Shown here: positions 11,500-23,847 of the stretch, piece by piece
Numbering within the stretch: position 1 is the first letter of the stretch
Layout: each line of letters starts with the position of its first letter
DNA from: Zeus faber
Taxonomy: Eukaryota > Chordata > Actinopteri > Zeiformes > Zeidae
Length of the DNA stretch: 64,000 nt
Direction of reading: 5' to 3'
Assembly: GCA_960531495.1 (NCBI GenBank)
Contig: OY482847.1
Location: 6,246,885-6,310,884, forward strand
Position numbers and translations under genes: made by a program
Notes under the pieces: model-generated
The model's database searches: none
The model's input: the letters and a program-made list of their open reading frames with translations, nothing else
What the model was told of the DNA's origin: nothing

Positions 11500-13640
11500 C
11501 AATAGTTATGGATATTCCCCTCCTCCGCTTCCTCCTCCGCATCCACTTGGCAAAACTCCCCGCCGCCGCTTGCCGCCGCCGCCGCTCGCCACCGCCGCCA
11601 CTTGCCGCCCGCCGCCACTCATTTTTCCGTGATCAATGGCGCGGCCGGAGGAATTGATCTGCTTAGGAATCGAAGGGAAGACTCTAACGCCGGGGATTCG
11701 GTCGAGATGAAGAGCGACTCCTGCAGAGTCTTGTGGGGGATCGATCTGTAGGTATGAGGCGCGGACGGCCACATTGACAGGTAGCTGCACCTTGGGCCTG
11801 CGAGGGGGAAGACATCGATACTGTACTCAGCATAACAAAATAGGATTTATCATACGCTCCTTCCAACGATTTAGGGGCCGCCTCACCTGTCATGGAAGAC
11901 ATTTTTTCAACCCGTCATAAACTGTTGGATTACTTGGCAGGGGCTGAGCGGCGGCGGAGGGCTATGGAAGGCGTTGGAAGTAAAAGCGCTGGTCCGGTGC
12001 GCTGATGCCGAAAAACCGGACGCAAATGTTGAACTAAAGGTACTGTCTGGGGTATTTTCTTTGAAATCCGGGCGGTTGAGGAATAAGGTCCCTCGTCCGG
12101 GTAGACCGCCGCGGCGCGAGCTCGGTCCGGGCCCCGGTGGGGGTGTTTGTCACCGCGTAACGTTTCTCCCGCGGCGGCGAGGGCGGAGCGGCCGTCGTGC
12201 GGTCGGAAACCAGCGCTCGGGCATCCGCGCGATTATCTACAGCGCGGGAATGACACTCGTTCCTGTTATTCTTAACAACGTTTGAGTTCGTGAGTTCATC
12301 GGGACGTCTTTGTGGATTTTTCAGGATTATTCTTTTTTTCTTAATTCCCCACCGGAAAAGCAGTCCACGCCGCGCGGGGCGGAGGGGGCCAGAGGGCCGG
12401 CCCTCATGGCCACATCAGATTACCGCAAATAGTTTTGAAAAGAAAGTCGTTTCACAGGAGCCGGATAGAAGGATAATTCACCGCTCCACTCCTATTATGG
12501 GGTTTTCATCTCTTCCATTTGCTTCAAAGCGGCTGAATGGGAGTAAACTCTCTATCTTCACTTCGCTCTCGCCATCTGTCTGCATACCTGCCCCGGCGAC
12601 AATGAGCGCTTCCGACAAATACCGGAGCTCAGTCAAGCTTTAAGGAAAGATGACAAAGGTGAAAGGAACTTCATTCCGCTTATTGTCTTCGCCTGGCGGA
12701 GCAAACAAAAGCGCCGCCGCCGCGCGGAATGCGACGCACAAACCCGATTGAAGCATCACCCTCCAAAGCGTGTAACTAATCCTGAATTCAGAGAAGTTGC
12801 GCGTGGCGGCGTCGCAAGCCCAAATAATAATCTCATAGACGGAGACTCGCGTTTCATTTCCTGGACGGTGATATGCAAATGACGCAATAATCTTTATGGC
12901 AAATGAAAATAATAATAAAAGAGCTAAAAAAAACAAAAAACGAAATACCCCGAACAAAAAAACAACAGATAATCAAATGGCATCACGTCCCATTAATATT
13001 CAATTAGCTGTTAATGCAAAGTCATACAGCTGAACAAATTCATTCAAATTCATTCACCGGCGGTGGAGTCGATGAGGAGAGATGGGAATAACAGAAAACA
13101 AAGACAAACGGGACAATAATAGCTTCCATACCCAGAACATCTGGCTCACCGCACACTTTAAAGCCTCAGATCCCGGCGTCGTCCGTGTCGCAAGGTGTTT
13201 CTCCGTCCTCCCGTGAGTTACTCGTCACCTTCCACGGCCCGAAACGCCCGCCCGGGTACTAGGTGGGCGGGCGCCCGCGCCGCCGCCATATCGGTCCAAT
13301 GCCCCGCCCTCTCCCGGGGAGGGTGATTGCCGCGGTCGAAACGTGGGACCCCGAAAACTGTGGAGAAGTGCAACAGTCGCCTCGGCGCGTCCAAGCAGAC
13401 CGCTCCCCTTCCCCCGGCGCCCGCCAGGTGACACCTCCACCGCGGGGGTCGTGGTGCAGGGATCACTGCGGTGTGTGTGCGCGCGCTCACCACCACACGC
13501 TGCATGTTCGTTTGCCGTCACTCCGTGGGACGCGGGGAGCGGCCCTTTGTCATCTCCGCGCATCCGAGCTTCGGTGGCTGACGTCGCCACCGGTTTTACA
13601 TTGCGGGGTGTGGGTGAGAGTGAAGGCCGCTATTATAAAT
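11500..13640. promoter_or_regulatory. CpG-rich region, possible promoter or CpG island
   Basis: CG dinucleotides are dense at about 11530-11620 (GCC/CGC runs), 12060-12240 and 13150-13600, unlike the surrounding A+T-rich DNA. A TATA-like ATTATAAATG lies at about 13632-13641. No family-level coding match is seen. It may be the 5' end of an unrecognised transcript or simply a GC-rich block. Confidence 0.35.
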
Positions 13641-13709
13641 GAACCTCAACAAGCCAGGGAATACTTTTTTTTTCCTTTCTTTATTTCTTTTGAGATAAAC
13701 CGCGTTAAA

Positions 13710-13716
13710 ATGGAAG
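13710..13716 (+). other. Possible first coding exon end: ATG GAA G | GTAAGA
   Basis: An ATG in acceptable context (AAAATGG) at 13710-13712 is followed at once by an ideal splice donor, AAG|GTAAGA, with the junction after 13716 (phase 1). It sits just downstream of the CpG-rich block and a TATA-like site. No matching downstream exon is recognised, so this is only a hint. Confidence 0.18.
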
Positions 13717-14803
13717 GTAAGACCGTCGGGGTAATAAATCGTGTACAATATTTTTCCCGCTTGTTAAAATGCTTGGAATGTTTCTTTTATGATGACGAGA
13801 TGATTTCCCTGTCAAGACATGTTTTCTCATGCGCTGTTTCAAAGTTAAGATCGCGTCGCTCCTTCGGGAGATGGATCCGCTCAATTCAAGCATTTTTCCT
13901 CTTTTTTATTGTATTTTTATATTTTTTTGACACCTATTTTTTCTCAGGCGTCACCAACACCCATGCAGCCAGCGACGTCTCGGGCCCCGCGTTGCATACT
14001 AATGTGCACCTGTTATGGCGTCCGGGCTAAATGGACGGCTTGTGTCCTTTCAGAGACGGATGGGTGGTCTTTTTTAGCCAAACCTCGTGTTTTTAACCCC
14101 ATGCCGCGCCGTTGCGCCCAATTTTCGAATGGCTTCTCCTCGACCTTCCCCCAGCGTGCGCTGCGCTGAGCGAGCTGCGGCGGAGACTGACGGGGAATAA
14201 AGAAGTAAAAACAGCGTTTTGATGAGCAGCGGCAGCTCTCAGATGCCAAGTTGCCGATTTCGAACACGTCTGCATAACGGTGGGAAATAGTTCCGACTCT
14301 CTTTCCCACTTCAACCCCCCCCCCGCTTGTCTCTTTCCCTCTCAATGCGGAAATCCTCTTAAGAGAGGTTTTTCAAAATAACATTATCTTCAAACAAACA
14401 TTTCACTTTTAATCATTGCATTTTTCTCTCTCATACAATTCACCCTGGTATTGCGGAGCCTTTTGAAGCTGTTCTTTTTCTGCGTGTCCGCTGGGACTCG
14501 CTCCCCCGTGGACGCTCTGCTTACACCAAAGCTGCTCTTTCAAACCTAGCTTTGAGTAAGAAAAAAAAAAAAAAAAAGAAAGGCACAAAAAGAGGGAAGG
14601 ATGAGGAAACCTCATAGGAACATAGGTGGTGAGCTGATGAACAACTCGCTGGTGCATACCTGACAGGAATAGCGATGGTATCACCTTGTCTCCGCTCAGT
14701 TACACGGAGACGGGATTCCTCTCCGGACACTCGCACGCCAGTCAAGCTAATCAGATCATCCTCCATTAGACACCGCTCGAGCTACACAAAGACAACCACA
14801 CAC

Positions 14804-14805
<2 letters not shown>
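13717..14805. other. Unique noncoding sequence
   Basis: Contains a T-rich patch (13660-13690, 13895-13950), a C run near 14317-14325 and an A17 run near 14560-14577. No recognised element. Confidence 0.4.

Positions 14806-14876
<71 letters not shown>
14806..14876. repeat. (CA)n microsatellite
   Basis: About 35 CA units, nearly pure. Confidence 0.98.
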
Positions 14877-14878
<2 letters not shown>

Positions 14879-15639
14879 CGCACCCACACACAAACACCAA
14901 AACTGAAAGACTCTTTTGCAAGTCTTAGGTCCAATGGATTTCAATGGAATCCCGGGTCCTTTCAGGTCATTTCCCGCAGGTGCTTGGACGGCGTTTCTTT
15001 ATGCGCCGCCCCCGTCGGTTTGACCATGGAAAAGTCATTACAATAATTCCTGCTGGTGCTTGAATTGACATTTCGTTTGAGTGAGTGCAACTCAAAGCAC
15101 TTGTTGTGATTCTTGCAAGAAAGCTTTCCCTCTAGGAATGGGCGATCAATAGATGGCCTTTATGCCACAAGCCATAAACATGCCTGGGAAGGGAAAGCAC
15201 CTTCTTCAAGCAGATGGACAGCGATCGGCGTTCCCATGGCTCACGCAACGATGGAAACAAATGGGATGTTGAGCGGTATGCGGCGGAATTTGAAGGCGAT
15301 GTGCAGATGATCACATCCATATATGAATTGTGCTGAAGTCGAAACCCGCAGCATTCGCTTCCACACTCCAAAATGCGCTCCTCTGTGGATTGGAGACGCA
15401 CCGGGTTGCAAAGGATATTGAACTGGGCCTTTCACGAGCCATTGCAATAAATTTCGTCAATGCTGTTCTTATTACACACCGTCCCTCCTCCTAAATCAGA
15501 CCTCAAGCCAGATTTGAACTTATCGTGCTGTAATAACATGCATCACCTTGCTTCGCCGTCGCTAAAATCGTGGAGTACATTTAAAAATGCAATATGTCGG
15601 CGGCAATATGTCTTGCTCCCGCTGTGCGGCTTCTCTGCA
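14877..15639. other. Unique noncoding sequence
   Basis: Nothing recognised on either strand. Confidence 0.4.
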
Positions 15640-16110
15640 GCGGGTGTCCCAGGTGCTGGCGGGCGGGGGAGGGGGCGCATATATTGCTGTCTGCGGGCGA
15701 CGGCAAGATCGCCCTAGGGGGGCAACAGTGGGCCAGGGGGTCCCGCCGGTGGGGTGTAGGTCTGTCGGTGGCGGGGCCCGGCTGCAGGACTGTGGTCCGT
15801 GTCTGGTGCCTGAGGCCCGGGATCTGCGCTTGCGTGTGTGTCTCAAGCCTGCACATGGGGGTTGGTTGTATGTGTGAGCCTCAGGGGTGCAGGCTCATTT
15901 CGTTGCTCTCTGGGAGTGGTTCATGCTCCTCAGGGTCATGCGTGGGTGTTGCTCCGTGGGCTCCTGTGTGTTGGGGGGTCTTCTGTGGCTGCGGTGCGTT
16001 GCAGGGCTTCCTTGAGGTCATGCGGTGTCTATACGCCCTCAGGACTCGTGGGTGGCTGCGAGGCCTTTCCTGACCCCATACACCAGAACTAATTGGGACA
16101 AGTCCCATGT

Positions 16111-16112
<2 letters not shown>
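15640..16112. repeat. G/T-skewed GC-rich block, possible repeat unit
   Basis: One strand is rich in GGTG, GTGTG and TGGGG words over about 450 bp, ending at a long (CA)n tract and followed by a C-rich tail (16228-16340). Similar arrangements occur in dispersed teleost repeats, but I cannot name a family. Open frames of up to 159 codons reflect the skewed composition. Confidence 0.35.
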
Positions 16113-16197
<85 letters not shown>

Positions 16198-16199
16198 AC

Positions 16200-16227
<28 letters not shown>
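16113..16227. repeat. (CA)n microsatellite
   Basis: About 40 pure CA units, a short GACAAC break near 16193-16199, then about 14 more units. Confidence 0.98.
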
Positions 16228-16231
<4 letters not shown>

Positions 16232-16630
16232 GACCCATTAGAAGCACACGCACACTACCAGCATCTGCCCCGAACACGTCCCCGACCACCTTCCTGATCA
16301 CATCCTTCTCCCTTTCTGTCATAACCGTCACAGGAAGAGGCCACGCGCCCTAATGGCTGCTCCAATTCCTGCTGATTAAATGTATCATGTTTTGCAAATA
16401 CGTGTTGTCATCTGATGTTTCTCTGCGTATGTTTTGTCAAGTACATACTGTTCTTTCTTTCCAAGTTCGTCCTTCTCACCCGGGGTGATGCTCCCTCCCT
16501 CTCTTGGAGTAGTAATGATGTTGTTTACAGACCAAAACATGGTAAGATGGTTCTCCAAAGAGGGGGGCCGCTGGTGGTCGTGTATAATAAAAAAAAACCT
16601 GTGCTCCTGTCGTCCCACAGGTCGTCCACA

Positions 16631-16783
16631 GGACAGAGTCGTTGCAGCGGTTCTTGATGAATAATAAAGAGTGCCATTGCAGGCTGAGGATTTGAACTCC
16701 ACTTGCAGATTAACTCTGTCCTTAATGCAATGGCATACTAATACGCTGTGTTGTACGCCAAGCCCGCTGACAGCACAGGTTAG
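16631..16783 (-). repeat. ~150 bp dispersed repeat, copy 1
   Basis: Read on the minus strand this segment aligns without gaps to 32410-32558 on the plus strand at about 80% identity by hand count over 140 bp. Shared words include CTGCAAGTGGAGTTCAAAT (one mismatch) and TCATCAAGAACCGC. Both copies begin at AACCTG(T/C)GCTGTCAGCG after a T-rich run. Both are open in one frame (LQVEFK, SRTA in common). The family is unknown to me: an old SINE-like repeat, a duplicated regulatory element or an exon-like segment are all possible. Confidence 0.85.
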
Positions 16784-17604
16784 AAAAAGTAGAAAATGCA
16801 ATATGTCCGCCGCTCCTGATGGAAAAACTGTGTTATGTTGTTTACTGAATTCCAGACAACTGATAAAATGTGCTTTCACATTTGACAGCGGGCATATAGA
16901 GTTCATTAAAAGCAATTTAATGGTTATTGGGCTATTTGAAATAATAACTACATAATAACAAATGTTTTTTTATCAACACCCTGCTAAACAGCGGATGGGG
17001 AATTTTTTCTGAATCTACTCAAAGATAGCTTGTATGAAAAAGTGAGAACAGAGGCTCTTTGAATGGATCCGGTGTGGCAGAGCTGATAGGAAACAAGGGA
17101 GGACTGATTGCTTTGACGTTTAATTCCCGTGGGAGACTTTAAAACGCGGGCCGTCCAACCGATCGCAGGCAGGCCGGGGTTTTTAGAAAACGATCAAAGC
17201 GCCAAACAAAAGTGACCGACACCGCAGGGCCTGCCGCGGTCCTCCTCGCCGTCATCACTCACCGTCAAGACCCCAGCTGGTTTCACGCCGATCCTGAGCT
17301 CCACAAACACGTTCACATGTTTGTCTTTCAGGAGACGGAGGAGCTGATGGTTAGAATCTCGCGCAGCCATTAAGGTGGTATTCATGCGATGAAGAAAGTC
17401 AGACAATATCCAACTAACAAGAGCGTCGGGGTGGGGGGTGGGGTCCTAACCGCCCTGGCAGGCCAGGCACTGCAGTTTGTATAGGAAGGAAGAATCATCT
17501 CTCCCGTCAAATACACCCAATTACCATCGTCAAGACACCGTTCTAATCCCTGGGACCCGGGCATTAAAATCAGATTCCCAATTTCACCTTCGAAAGGGGA
17601 AAGG

Positions 17605-17699
17605 TCCATCTCATCGCAGACGTCCATCTCATCGCAGACGTCCATCTCATCGCAGACGATCATCTCATCGCAGACGTCCATCTCATCGCGGACGTCATC
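17605..17699. repeat. 18-bp minisatellite
   Basis: About five tandem copies of CATCTCATCGCAGACGTC, one with ACGAT in place of ACGTC. Because 18 is a multiple of three it keeps frames open on both strands (MDVCDE on the minus strand). Confidence 0.95.
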
Positions 17700-18280
17700 G
17701 TCGCCGCTTGCGGTCGTACCGCAGTCGATCCAACGCGTCTCCGATGTTCTTCTCCTTCCATCACAGGGACGTTCCGTGAGGTAGCAACGTCTCCTGCTTG
17801 GAACACTATTCCACCTTTCAATGTCTTTATTTTTTTTCTGCAAGCGGCATTCTGCGACCCTGATCTATTTGCCCTCTTCGTGACTGTCCCACGCAGGAAC
17901 AGCCACATGGACATTTCAATCCATAAACCGAAGTTGTGGCCACGCAGAGTGGGTTTTTCAGTCGCTACTAGATTTATCGACAAATGAAACCTGAAACAGA
18001 TTGCCGCTAAAAGCCAAAACATCTGACAACCAACGTGTTAACTTCAGCTATCGTCAGTGAGTGGTTTGTTTTCTTCCAAACCTGAGGCAGGAGTGATATT
18101 TCACCAAAAGCCAAGGTTCGGCGGTGTGGCAATGTCACCCGGCGACCCACACTGACCTGCAAATTAAGATCAATGAATCAAAACAATACATAAAAGGAAC
18201 AGCCTGATCACATCAACAACCAAACAACACCAAACACAATAAATGTTCTGAAAGTACTGAAATCCTTTAGCAGCACAGTT

Positions 18281-18518
18281 ACAATACAATACAATACAAT
18301 GTAATACAATACAATACAATACAATACAATGTTATATAATACAATACAATATAATACAATATAATACAATACAATACAATACAATACAATACAATGAAAT
18401 ACAGTACAATGCAATACAATTCAATAAAATGTAATACATTACAATACAATACAATTTAACATAATACATTATGATGCAATACAATACAATGAAATTCAGT
18501 GCAATGCAATACAATACA
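18281..18518. repeat. (ACAAT)n pentanucleotide array
   Basis: About 47 units with scattered substitutions (GTAAT, ATAAT, GAAAT variants). It is nearly pure in the first half. Confidence 0.97.
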
Positions 18519-20840
18519 CGTTGTAAAGTAATAAATGAAAAATGCAAAATCAACTTATTATCACCAGAGGAACTTGCACACTCCTGCTGCAGTGACAGTG
18601 ATAAATGCAAACTCTGCACAATTTGTCATTTTCCAGGTGATGCCAGATATTGTTTTGGCCTTTTTCTTTCTGTGAAAAGATTATCACAGTTTTTTAAGTG
18701 AGTTCCATTTCTCTACAAAGCCAAGGTGTGGCAATTGCCGCACACTGCCACACCCAAATTCCGCGTGGCGTGGTGGTGGCGTTTCTTAACTGTCTGCCTG
18801 TGAAGTAACCCTAGCGTCCCCGATCTTTGACTCACTTCTCAAACTAACAATGTTTGCGTTGTTTGCGAGTTTCAAAACGACATTTATCCGAAACCCAGGG
18901 GCAACGGGGAGCGTGCAGGAGCCGGAAATGTTCGGTCGTCCATGAACACTGTTCCTGAACCGATCCAAGTGATCTTTTTAAACTCTGCCAGACAAAACAA
19001 ATGAATGCTCGACGTTATGATCCATGAACATAAAATCAATGCAATAAACATCGTCATGAAAATATCCAATAATACTTGAACTGTAGCCTGCATGCGCGGG
19101 GCTCCTGTTACGCAGTGTTTGACTGTATTAACTCTATTTAAGACCTCTTACAACGACGTTTCCTCCCCAGTGTCACACACGCTGTGAGCGCTAACACATG
19201 GACGCCGACGCTGGCAGATGCACGTGCACAGATGTCGGTGCTTGAAGTGGACCGGTGCCCACCGGTAGCACCGCAGTACCAGCACTTTGCTCTTTGCGTT
19301 ACTTTTTAATTTTTTACTTTACAGGCCATTTCTTGAGCGCCGGCACTCCTCGCATGCTGCCGGTGCTCCGTCCTGCCCTCTCGACTGGACAAATCAAGTG
19401 GACATATTTTAAGATGTATGTTAAATTATCTTATACTCATATACTAATATTTTACTGAGTCAGAGCACACTTTTTTTTAATTATTAGAACGCACAAGCTG
19501 CGGGCTCCCCGTCAACATGCGAGTAAAGGAAAACGCTGCGTGTACCTGTTTCTCCGAACAAAACAAATTATAAAACAATGTGTTTTTGTTTTAGATCTAT
19601 TTATTTTCCTCCGTTTCCTGATTAAACGAGACCAAAAAAAAAAAAATCAACGCGTGAACAGGGGGAGAACCGGCACACATTTATTTCCTCTTCAAGCCCT
19701 GACAGACGTATACTCGCAGAGTAATCAATGAGCCGTTGTTATAGCGAGTCTGAGAATTGACCAAACAATAATGTCCAGTCGTGCACAAGGGGGCAGCTGA
19801 CAAATTCCCAGTGATTGGTGTTAGCAGGAGAAAACAAAGACCGGCTCTGTGTTTTTTTTATTTTTTTTTGTCCGGGCCCTTATTTTCAATTACGCAGTTA
19901 AGCATTAGAGCGAGAGGAACAGACAGGACCGTGTCATCGGCGTCGAGCAGCGACCGGCGGGGCGCGTAAAACGCTGACCCACCGCACTGTTTCCAAGTTA
20001 TGATTTATGGATCGGGAGATATTATTCTTTGTTCCCCCCTCGCGGCGGTGCCGGCCGATAAGGGCCGGCACAATGGTGAGATCGGATGCGCGATTGGATA
20101 CATCCCGAGACGTGTAGTGTTTTAAATCTCCTCTCAGCGCCTGTAATTCTGCGACTCCCTCGCCCGGCCCTGTAACAACAGCTCTTGATAATGTTATTGG
20201 CCGCGGTTCGTGACCGGGGGAGATAAGAGAAATGGGTTTCTTTAAGCCCGGCGTGGACTTAACCTTTGACTCTACTTATAGCAAGCCCCAAAGACCCAGA
20301 CAACCCCCGCTACAGCTTCACTGAGGTACCTCACTGCCGTACCCGACAGCTTTAAATATCTCAAATAAACTGTACTTGTGAAATGATTGAGTACTTACGC
20401 GCCGGGCCTGGGAGCCTGCTCTCCTCTCACAATCAATTACAGTAACAATACGAAAAAAAAAAATCCCCAAAAAACACCCCTCTCACTTCTTGCCACTAAG
20501 CCCGAGTCACATTAATCAACTTTAATCTTGCTGCTTTAACCTGCCGCCTGCGGTAAGAGGAGCCGCTGCGCTCAGGGCATTACTGAGGGCAGCTGCTTTC
20601 CAGCATGTTGAAAAATACGATTTCTAAAATGTATTTAGAAAAAGTTTGTTTTTTTAGTTTTTTATTCACCTTATCCGAAAGAGGAAATCGAGTAAAATGA
20701 TTGAAAATGAAAATCGTACCAACTCTGCATCTCAGTAGCTGATACAGAATGTTGGTGCACGTAATAATAATAACACATTTTCAGTTACCTATCATTGATA
20801 AGGAGGGTTTTTGTAATATTAAGGCCTTTATTTACCGCAT
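18519..20840. other. Unique noncoding sequence
   Basis: No gene or clear transposon is visible. The part at 19980-20430 is moderately GC-rich, with TTATCGG and GATAAG motifs and no repeats, and could be regulatory. An A13 run lies near 19634-19646. Confidence 0.4.
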
Positions 20841-20844
20841 TATA

Positions 20845-20962
20845 TTATCAGAATCGGAATTTGTCTATTCGGCCAAGTTCATATACGAGGATTCTCTACA
20901 GTCTGGAAAACAAAAAGAAAAGAAAAATAAATACGCAAAAATATACAGAATATACAAAATAT
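20845..20962. mobile_element. LINE 3'-tail-like fragment (L2/CR1 type)
   Basis: The pattern CAGAATCGGAATTTGTCTAT, then GGCCAAGTTCATATAC, then an A-rich AAATA tail recalls the teleost LINE tails built on CAGAATCAGAAT...GGCCAAGTA. No coding part is attached. Confidence 0.45.
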
Positions 20963-22049
20963 GATCTTATGGTTTAAAAATGATATTCATTTAATGATCC
21001 AAGCTTACCATTCCTTTGCTGACATGGAGTTTAATATTGATATGACCTACTAGAGAGCCAACGGACTAAGGTGAGATTTAATAGTAATGCCTTGAATATA
21101 TTGAGATGTTAATAAAAATAAATCTGCCTTTGGAGGAGGTTCTCTTATACTAAACTGTATATCAGTGTTGTGCTGCGGCACCAAGGGAGGAAATATTGCA
21201 AGATGGTTTGATGGATGTGAAAATAAACTTGGAGTACCTTGTCATGCGCGCGTGCCAGACGTTGAAATGAACTAATTCCAAACTAAGTCCAGAAAGAAAA
21301 GAAAAAACAAATAACAGCAATCCCATTTCTTCCATCAGGGAGGAAAGGGAACGGATAAAACAATTGATAACGGCGATGCAGTGAGTGAGTAGCAGGCTGA
21401 AGGTTAAATATGATCAGCCAAATTGAATCTGACCAAGCTACATTATAATCCATCTTGGGATATTAAACATTTCAAATTTTGAAAATTAAGGACTAATAAG
21501 GCTGCGGAGCTGAGCGGCGAGATGGATGATCCCGGTTAACAATCACAAAATTGATTTGATGATGGTAAATGACATCAGGGTTGACATATGATATTGGGGG
21601 AGGGGGGTGGGGAGCGGGTGAGGGGGGGTGGTTTCGGGGTCTGGAGACGCGTTCCTCGCTGAGTTTCAGGAGCATCGGTTCGATACCCACGCCACCGTTG
21701 TCGTTTCGGCGTTTTGGGCTCCCGCGGAGTTAAATGGGGGCATATGCGCGGTGTCGGCGACGTGATCTGAGTGGTCACTCTGAGGCGTGGCGGCCCATCC
21801 TGCCCAAACACCTGTCACCGCTGGTCATCAAGTGGCTGCACGCTGGGCCGCCGTTTAGCCGGGGCGCAATATTAATTACCTGGTTTCCAGCTGCTGAGAG
21901 GATTAAAGGCTGTTTAATTTTCAGATAAAACTGTCTGATGGAAATGCACCAACATGAGTGGATTTGTTTTTTTTGATGCTAAATACTAACTAAATATAAA
22001 AGAAACATCTCAGCGTGGGTTTTGAAATCCCACCGGGCCAGTCACAGCT
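20963..22049. other. Unique noncoding sequence
   Basis: A+T-rich, with a C/G-rich patch at 21590-21640 (GGGGGAGGGGGGTGGGGAG). No element recognised. Confidence 0.4.
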
Positions 22050-22349
22050 GTGAAAAAAGTGTTTCAGACCTTTTACTTAGTAAAGGGACAAATAAGCTGA
22101 CAAAACACCAAAGTACCACACTGACATTTAATGTGTTTAATTCTATTTCTGCAGATGGTGCTTGTGCAGATCCTGTTTACAATTGAGAGAAAAATACTAC
22201 AGGTTGTGTGGTAGTAATTTACAAATATATACACATATACATAAACATTTGGTGTTCAAAATAAATTAACCATAAGCAAGTAGAAATAATTTAAAAATGC
22301 ACTTAAGTACACAAACAAAGTACTGTCACTCTGTTACTTTCCACCACCG
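22050..22349. mobile_element. Short hAT-type element, 'TTTACTTAAGTA' family, copy 1
   Basis: The left part has TTTTACTTAGTAAAGGGACA and AAAGTACCACACTG. The right end reads ACTTAAGTAC...CTGTTACTTTCCACCACCG. These are hallmarks of a very common teleost non-autonomous hAT family with CAGTGGTGGAAAGTA ends. No transposase. Confidence 0.6.
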
Positions 22350-22417
22350 TCAATTCACAAACAGTACTATACTCGACTTGTCAGGAAGAACAACTTTGAC
22401 GACAAAATTTGTATTCC

Positions 22418-22440
22418 TGTGTGTGTCTGTGCGTGTGTGC

Positions 22441-22476
<36 letters not shown>

Positions 22477-22542
22477 CTGTGTGTGTGCATGTGCAAGCGT
22501 GTGTCTGTGCACGTGTGCATGTGCGTGTGTGTGGGTGTGTGT

Positions 22543-22580
<38 letters not shown>
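22418..22580. repeat. (GT)n microsatellite, interrupted
   Basis: GT dinucleotides with CT, GC and CAT variants, becoming pure at the right end (22533-22580). Confidence 0.97.
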
Positions 22581-22583
<3 letters not shown>

Positions 22584-23032
22584 ATGTTTAGGGAGTAGCT
22601 CTTTATGAGCGGGATGGTGACGATTTATTCCAGACAGCTGCGTGGCTGACAGGCCGTCATTAGCAGCGATTCCTCAGGTTGCTCCGTTCCCCCGTTGGCC
22701 GAGACAAAAAAAAAAAAAAGAAAAAAGAAAATTGCAGATGATCTTAATTGCCGGTTGTGAATAGAAGTTCATTTTGCCGAAAGTTGGCTTCATTATAAAT
22801 GCACTATAAAAGATGAGCGGGGAGATAAATGTGTCAGCCGCTGTGTGTTCTCGCGCCGCGGCAGTAAAGGCCGGGTGATAAAGCGGCAGTCGGCCAGACA
22901 GGTTTCTCAGGGACAACGGAGAAGGTAAATTCTATTTATCTCCACTTACCCTGGACTATTATGACTTACAACCGTCTGGCCTTAAAGTGGATATACAGAC
23001 ATCCTCCAGGAAAGACAGGAGGATGCAGACGG

Positions 23033-23070
23033 GCAGACAGACAGACAGACAGACATACAGACAGACAGAG
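23033..23070. repeat. (CAGA)n microsatellite
   Basis: About nine CAGA units with one CATA variant. Confidence 0.95.
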
Positions 23071-23296
23071 AGCCCAGTACATACAGGGCTGGACTGGGAC
23101 CAAATATTGGCCCATGCATTTTTGACCCAGGAAGCCAAAATGCACGTGTTGGTTGTGTTGCAATGGAGTGACTGAGACAGGTCCCCCGTTAAAAATCACT
23201 GCCGAGCTGCGACGCTGCGGAACCCTGAGCTAGGGCATCCGAGGACAGAGGACACAGGAGGATTTTATTTATATGTCTTTAAATTGAAAATGATGT

Positions 23297-23450
23297 CCAA
23301 AGTTCAAAGTTCAAAGTGTTTTATTAGTCAAGTGTACAGTACAACACAAGGTCATTCGGTACAATGAAATTCTTGGGGCATGACAGGCAACAACTAAGTA
23401 ATGGGCATCAAAGGATAAAATAACAAGGCAAAGAAAAGGAGGAAATAAAA
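23297..23450. mobile_element. LINE 3'-tail-like fragment (L2/CR1 type)
   Basis: AAAGTTCAAAGTTCAAAGTG followed by TTTTATTAGTCAAGTGTACA and CAATGAAATTCTT is a familiar layout of teleost LINE 3' ends. It stands just before an (ATT)n array. No reverse transcriptase is attached. Confidence 0.55.
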
Positions 23451-23465
23451 AAATGATAGAGGATT

Positions 23466-23484
23466 TTATTATTATTATTGTCCA

Positions 23485-23521
<37 letters not shown>

Positions 23522-23658
23522 AATGTTATTATTATTATTATTATTATTATTGTTGTTGTTGTTCTTTTTGTTATAATTATTATTATTATTATTATTATTA
23601 ATTGTATTGTTATTATTATTATTATTATTATGATTATTATTATTATTATTATTATCAT
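23466..23658. repeat. (ATT)n microsatellite
   Basis: Long ATT/TTA array with a GTTGTTGTT patch near 23550-23565 and several breaks. Confidence 0.98.
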
Positions 23659-23847
23659 AATATGCCATATTGGAGCCATGATGAGGAGCATATCCCATCA
23701 TTTCACTCCAATAAGGAACCATTTCAAGAGGAAATGGCTGCTTTTGTGTCGGGGATCAAATCTGTTAAAGTATGTAATATCTATAATTCATTCAAAACTT
23801 GTAATTTCACTGCAGGGTTTACCCATGTGGAAGCCATGTCCGGTCAG

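Noticed and set aside
13263-14030. 255-codon plus-strand frame
   Set aside because: It runs through CpG-rich DNA, which has few stop codons by chance, then into T-rich sequence giving Phe runs. No domain is recognised.
15594-16073. 159-codon Cys/Gly/Trp-rich plus-strand frame
   Set aside because: It comes from a G/T-skewed repeat-like block beside a long CA tract, with no conserved cysteine spacing of a known family.
17605-17699. CRISPR-like direct repeats
   Set aside because: Units are directly adjacent with no unique spacers, and the setting is vertebrate. It is a minisatellite.
18208-18619. Cys/Ile/Val/Leu-rich minus-strand frames that look like membrane proteins
   Set aside because: They are translations of the (ACAAT)n array.
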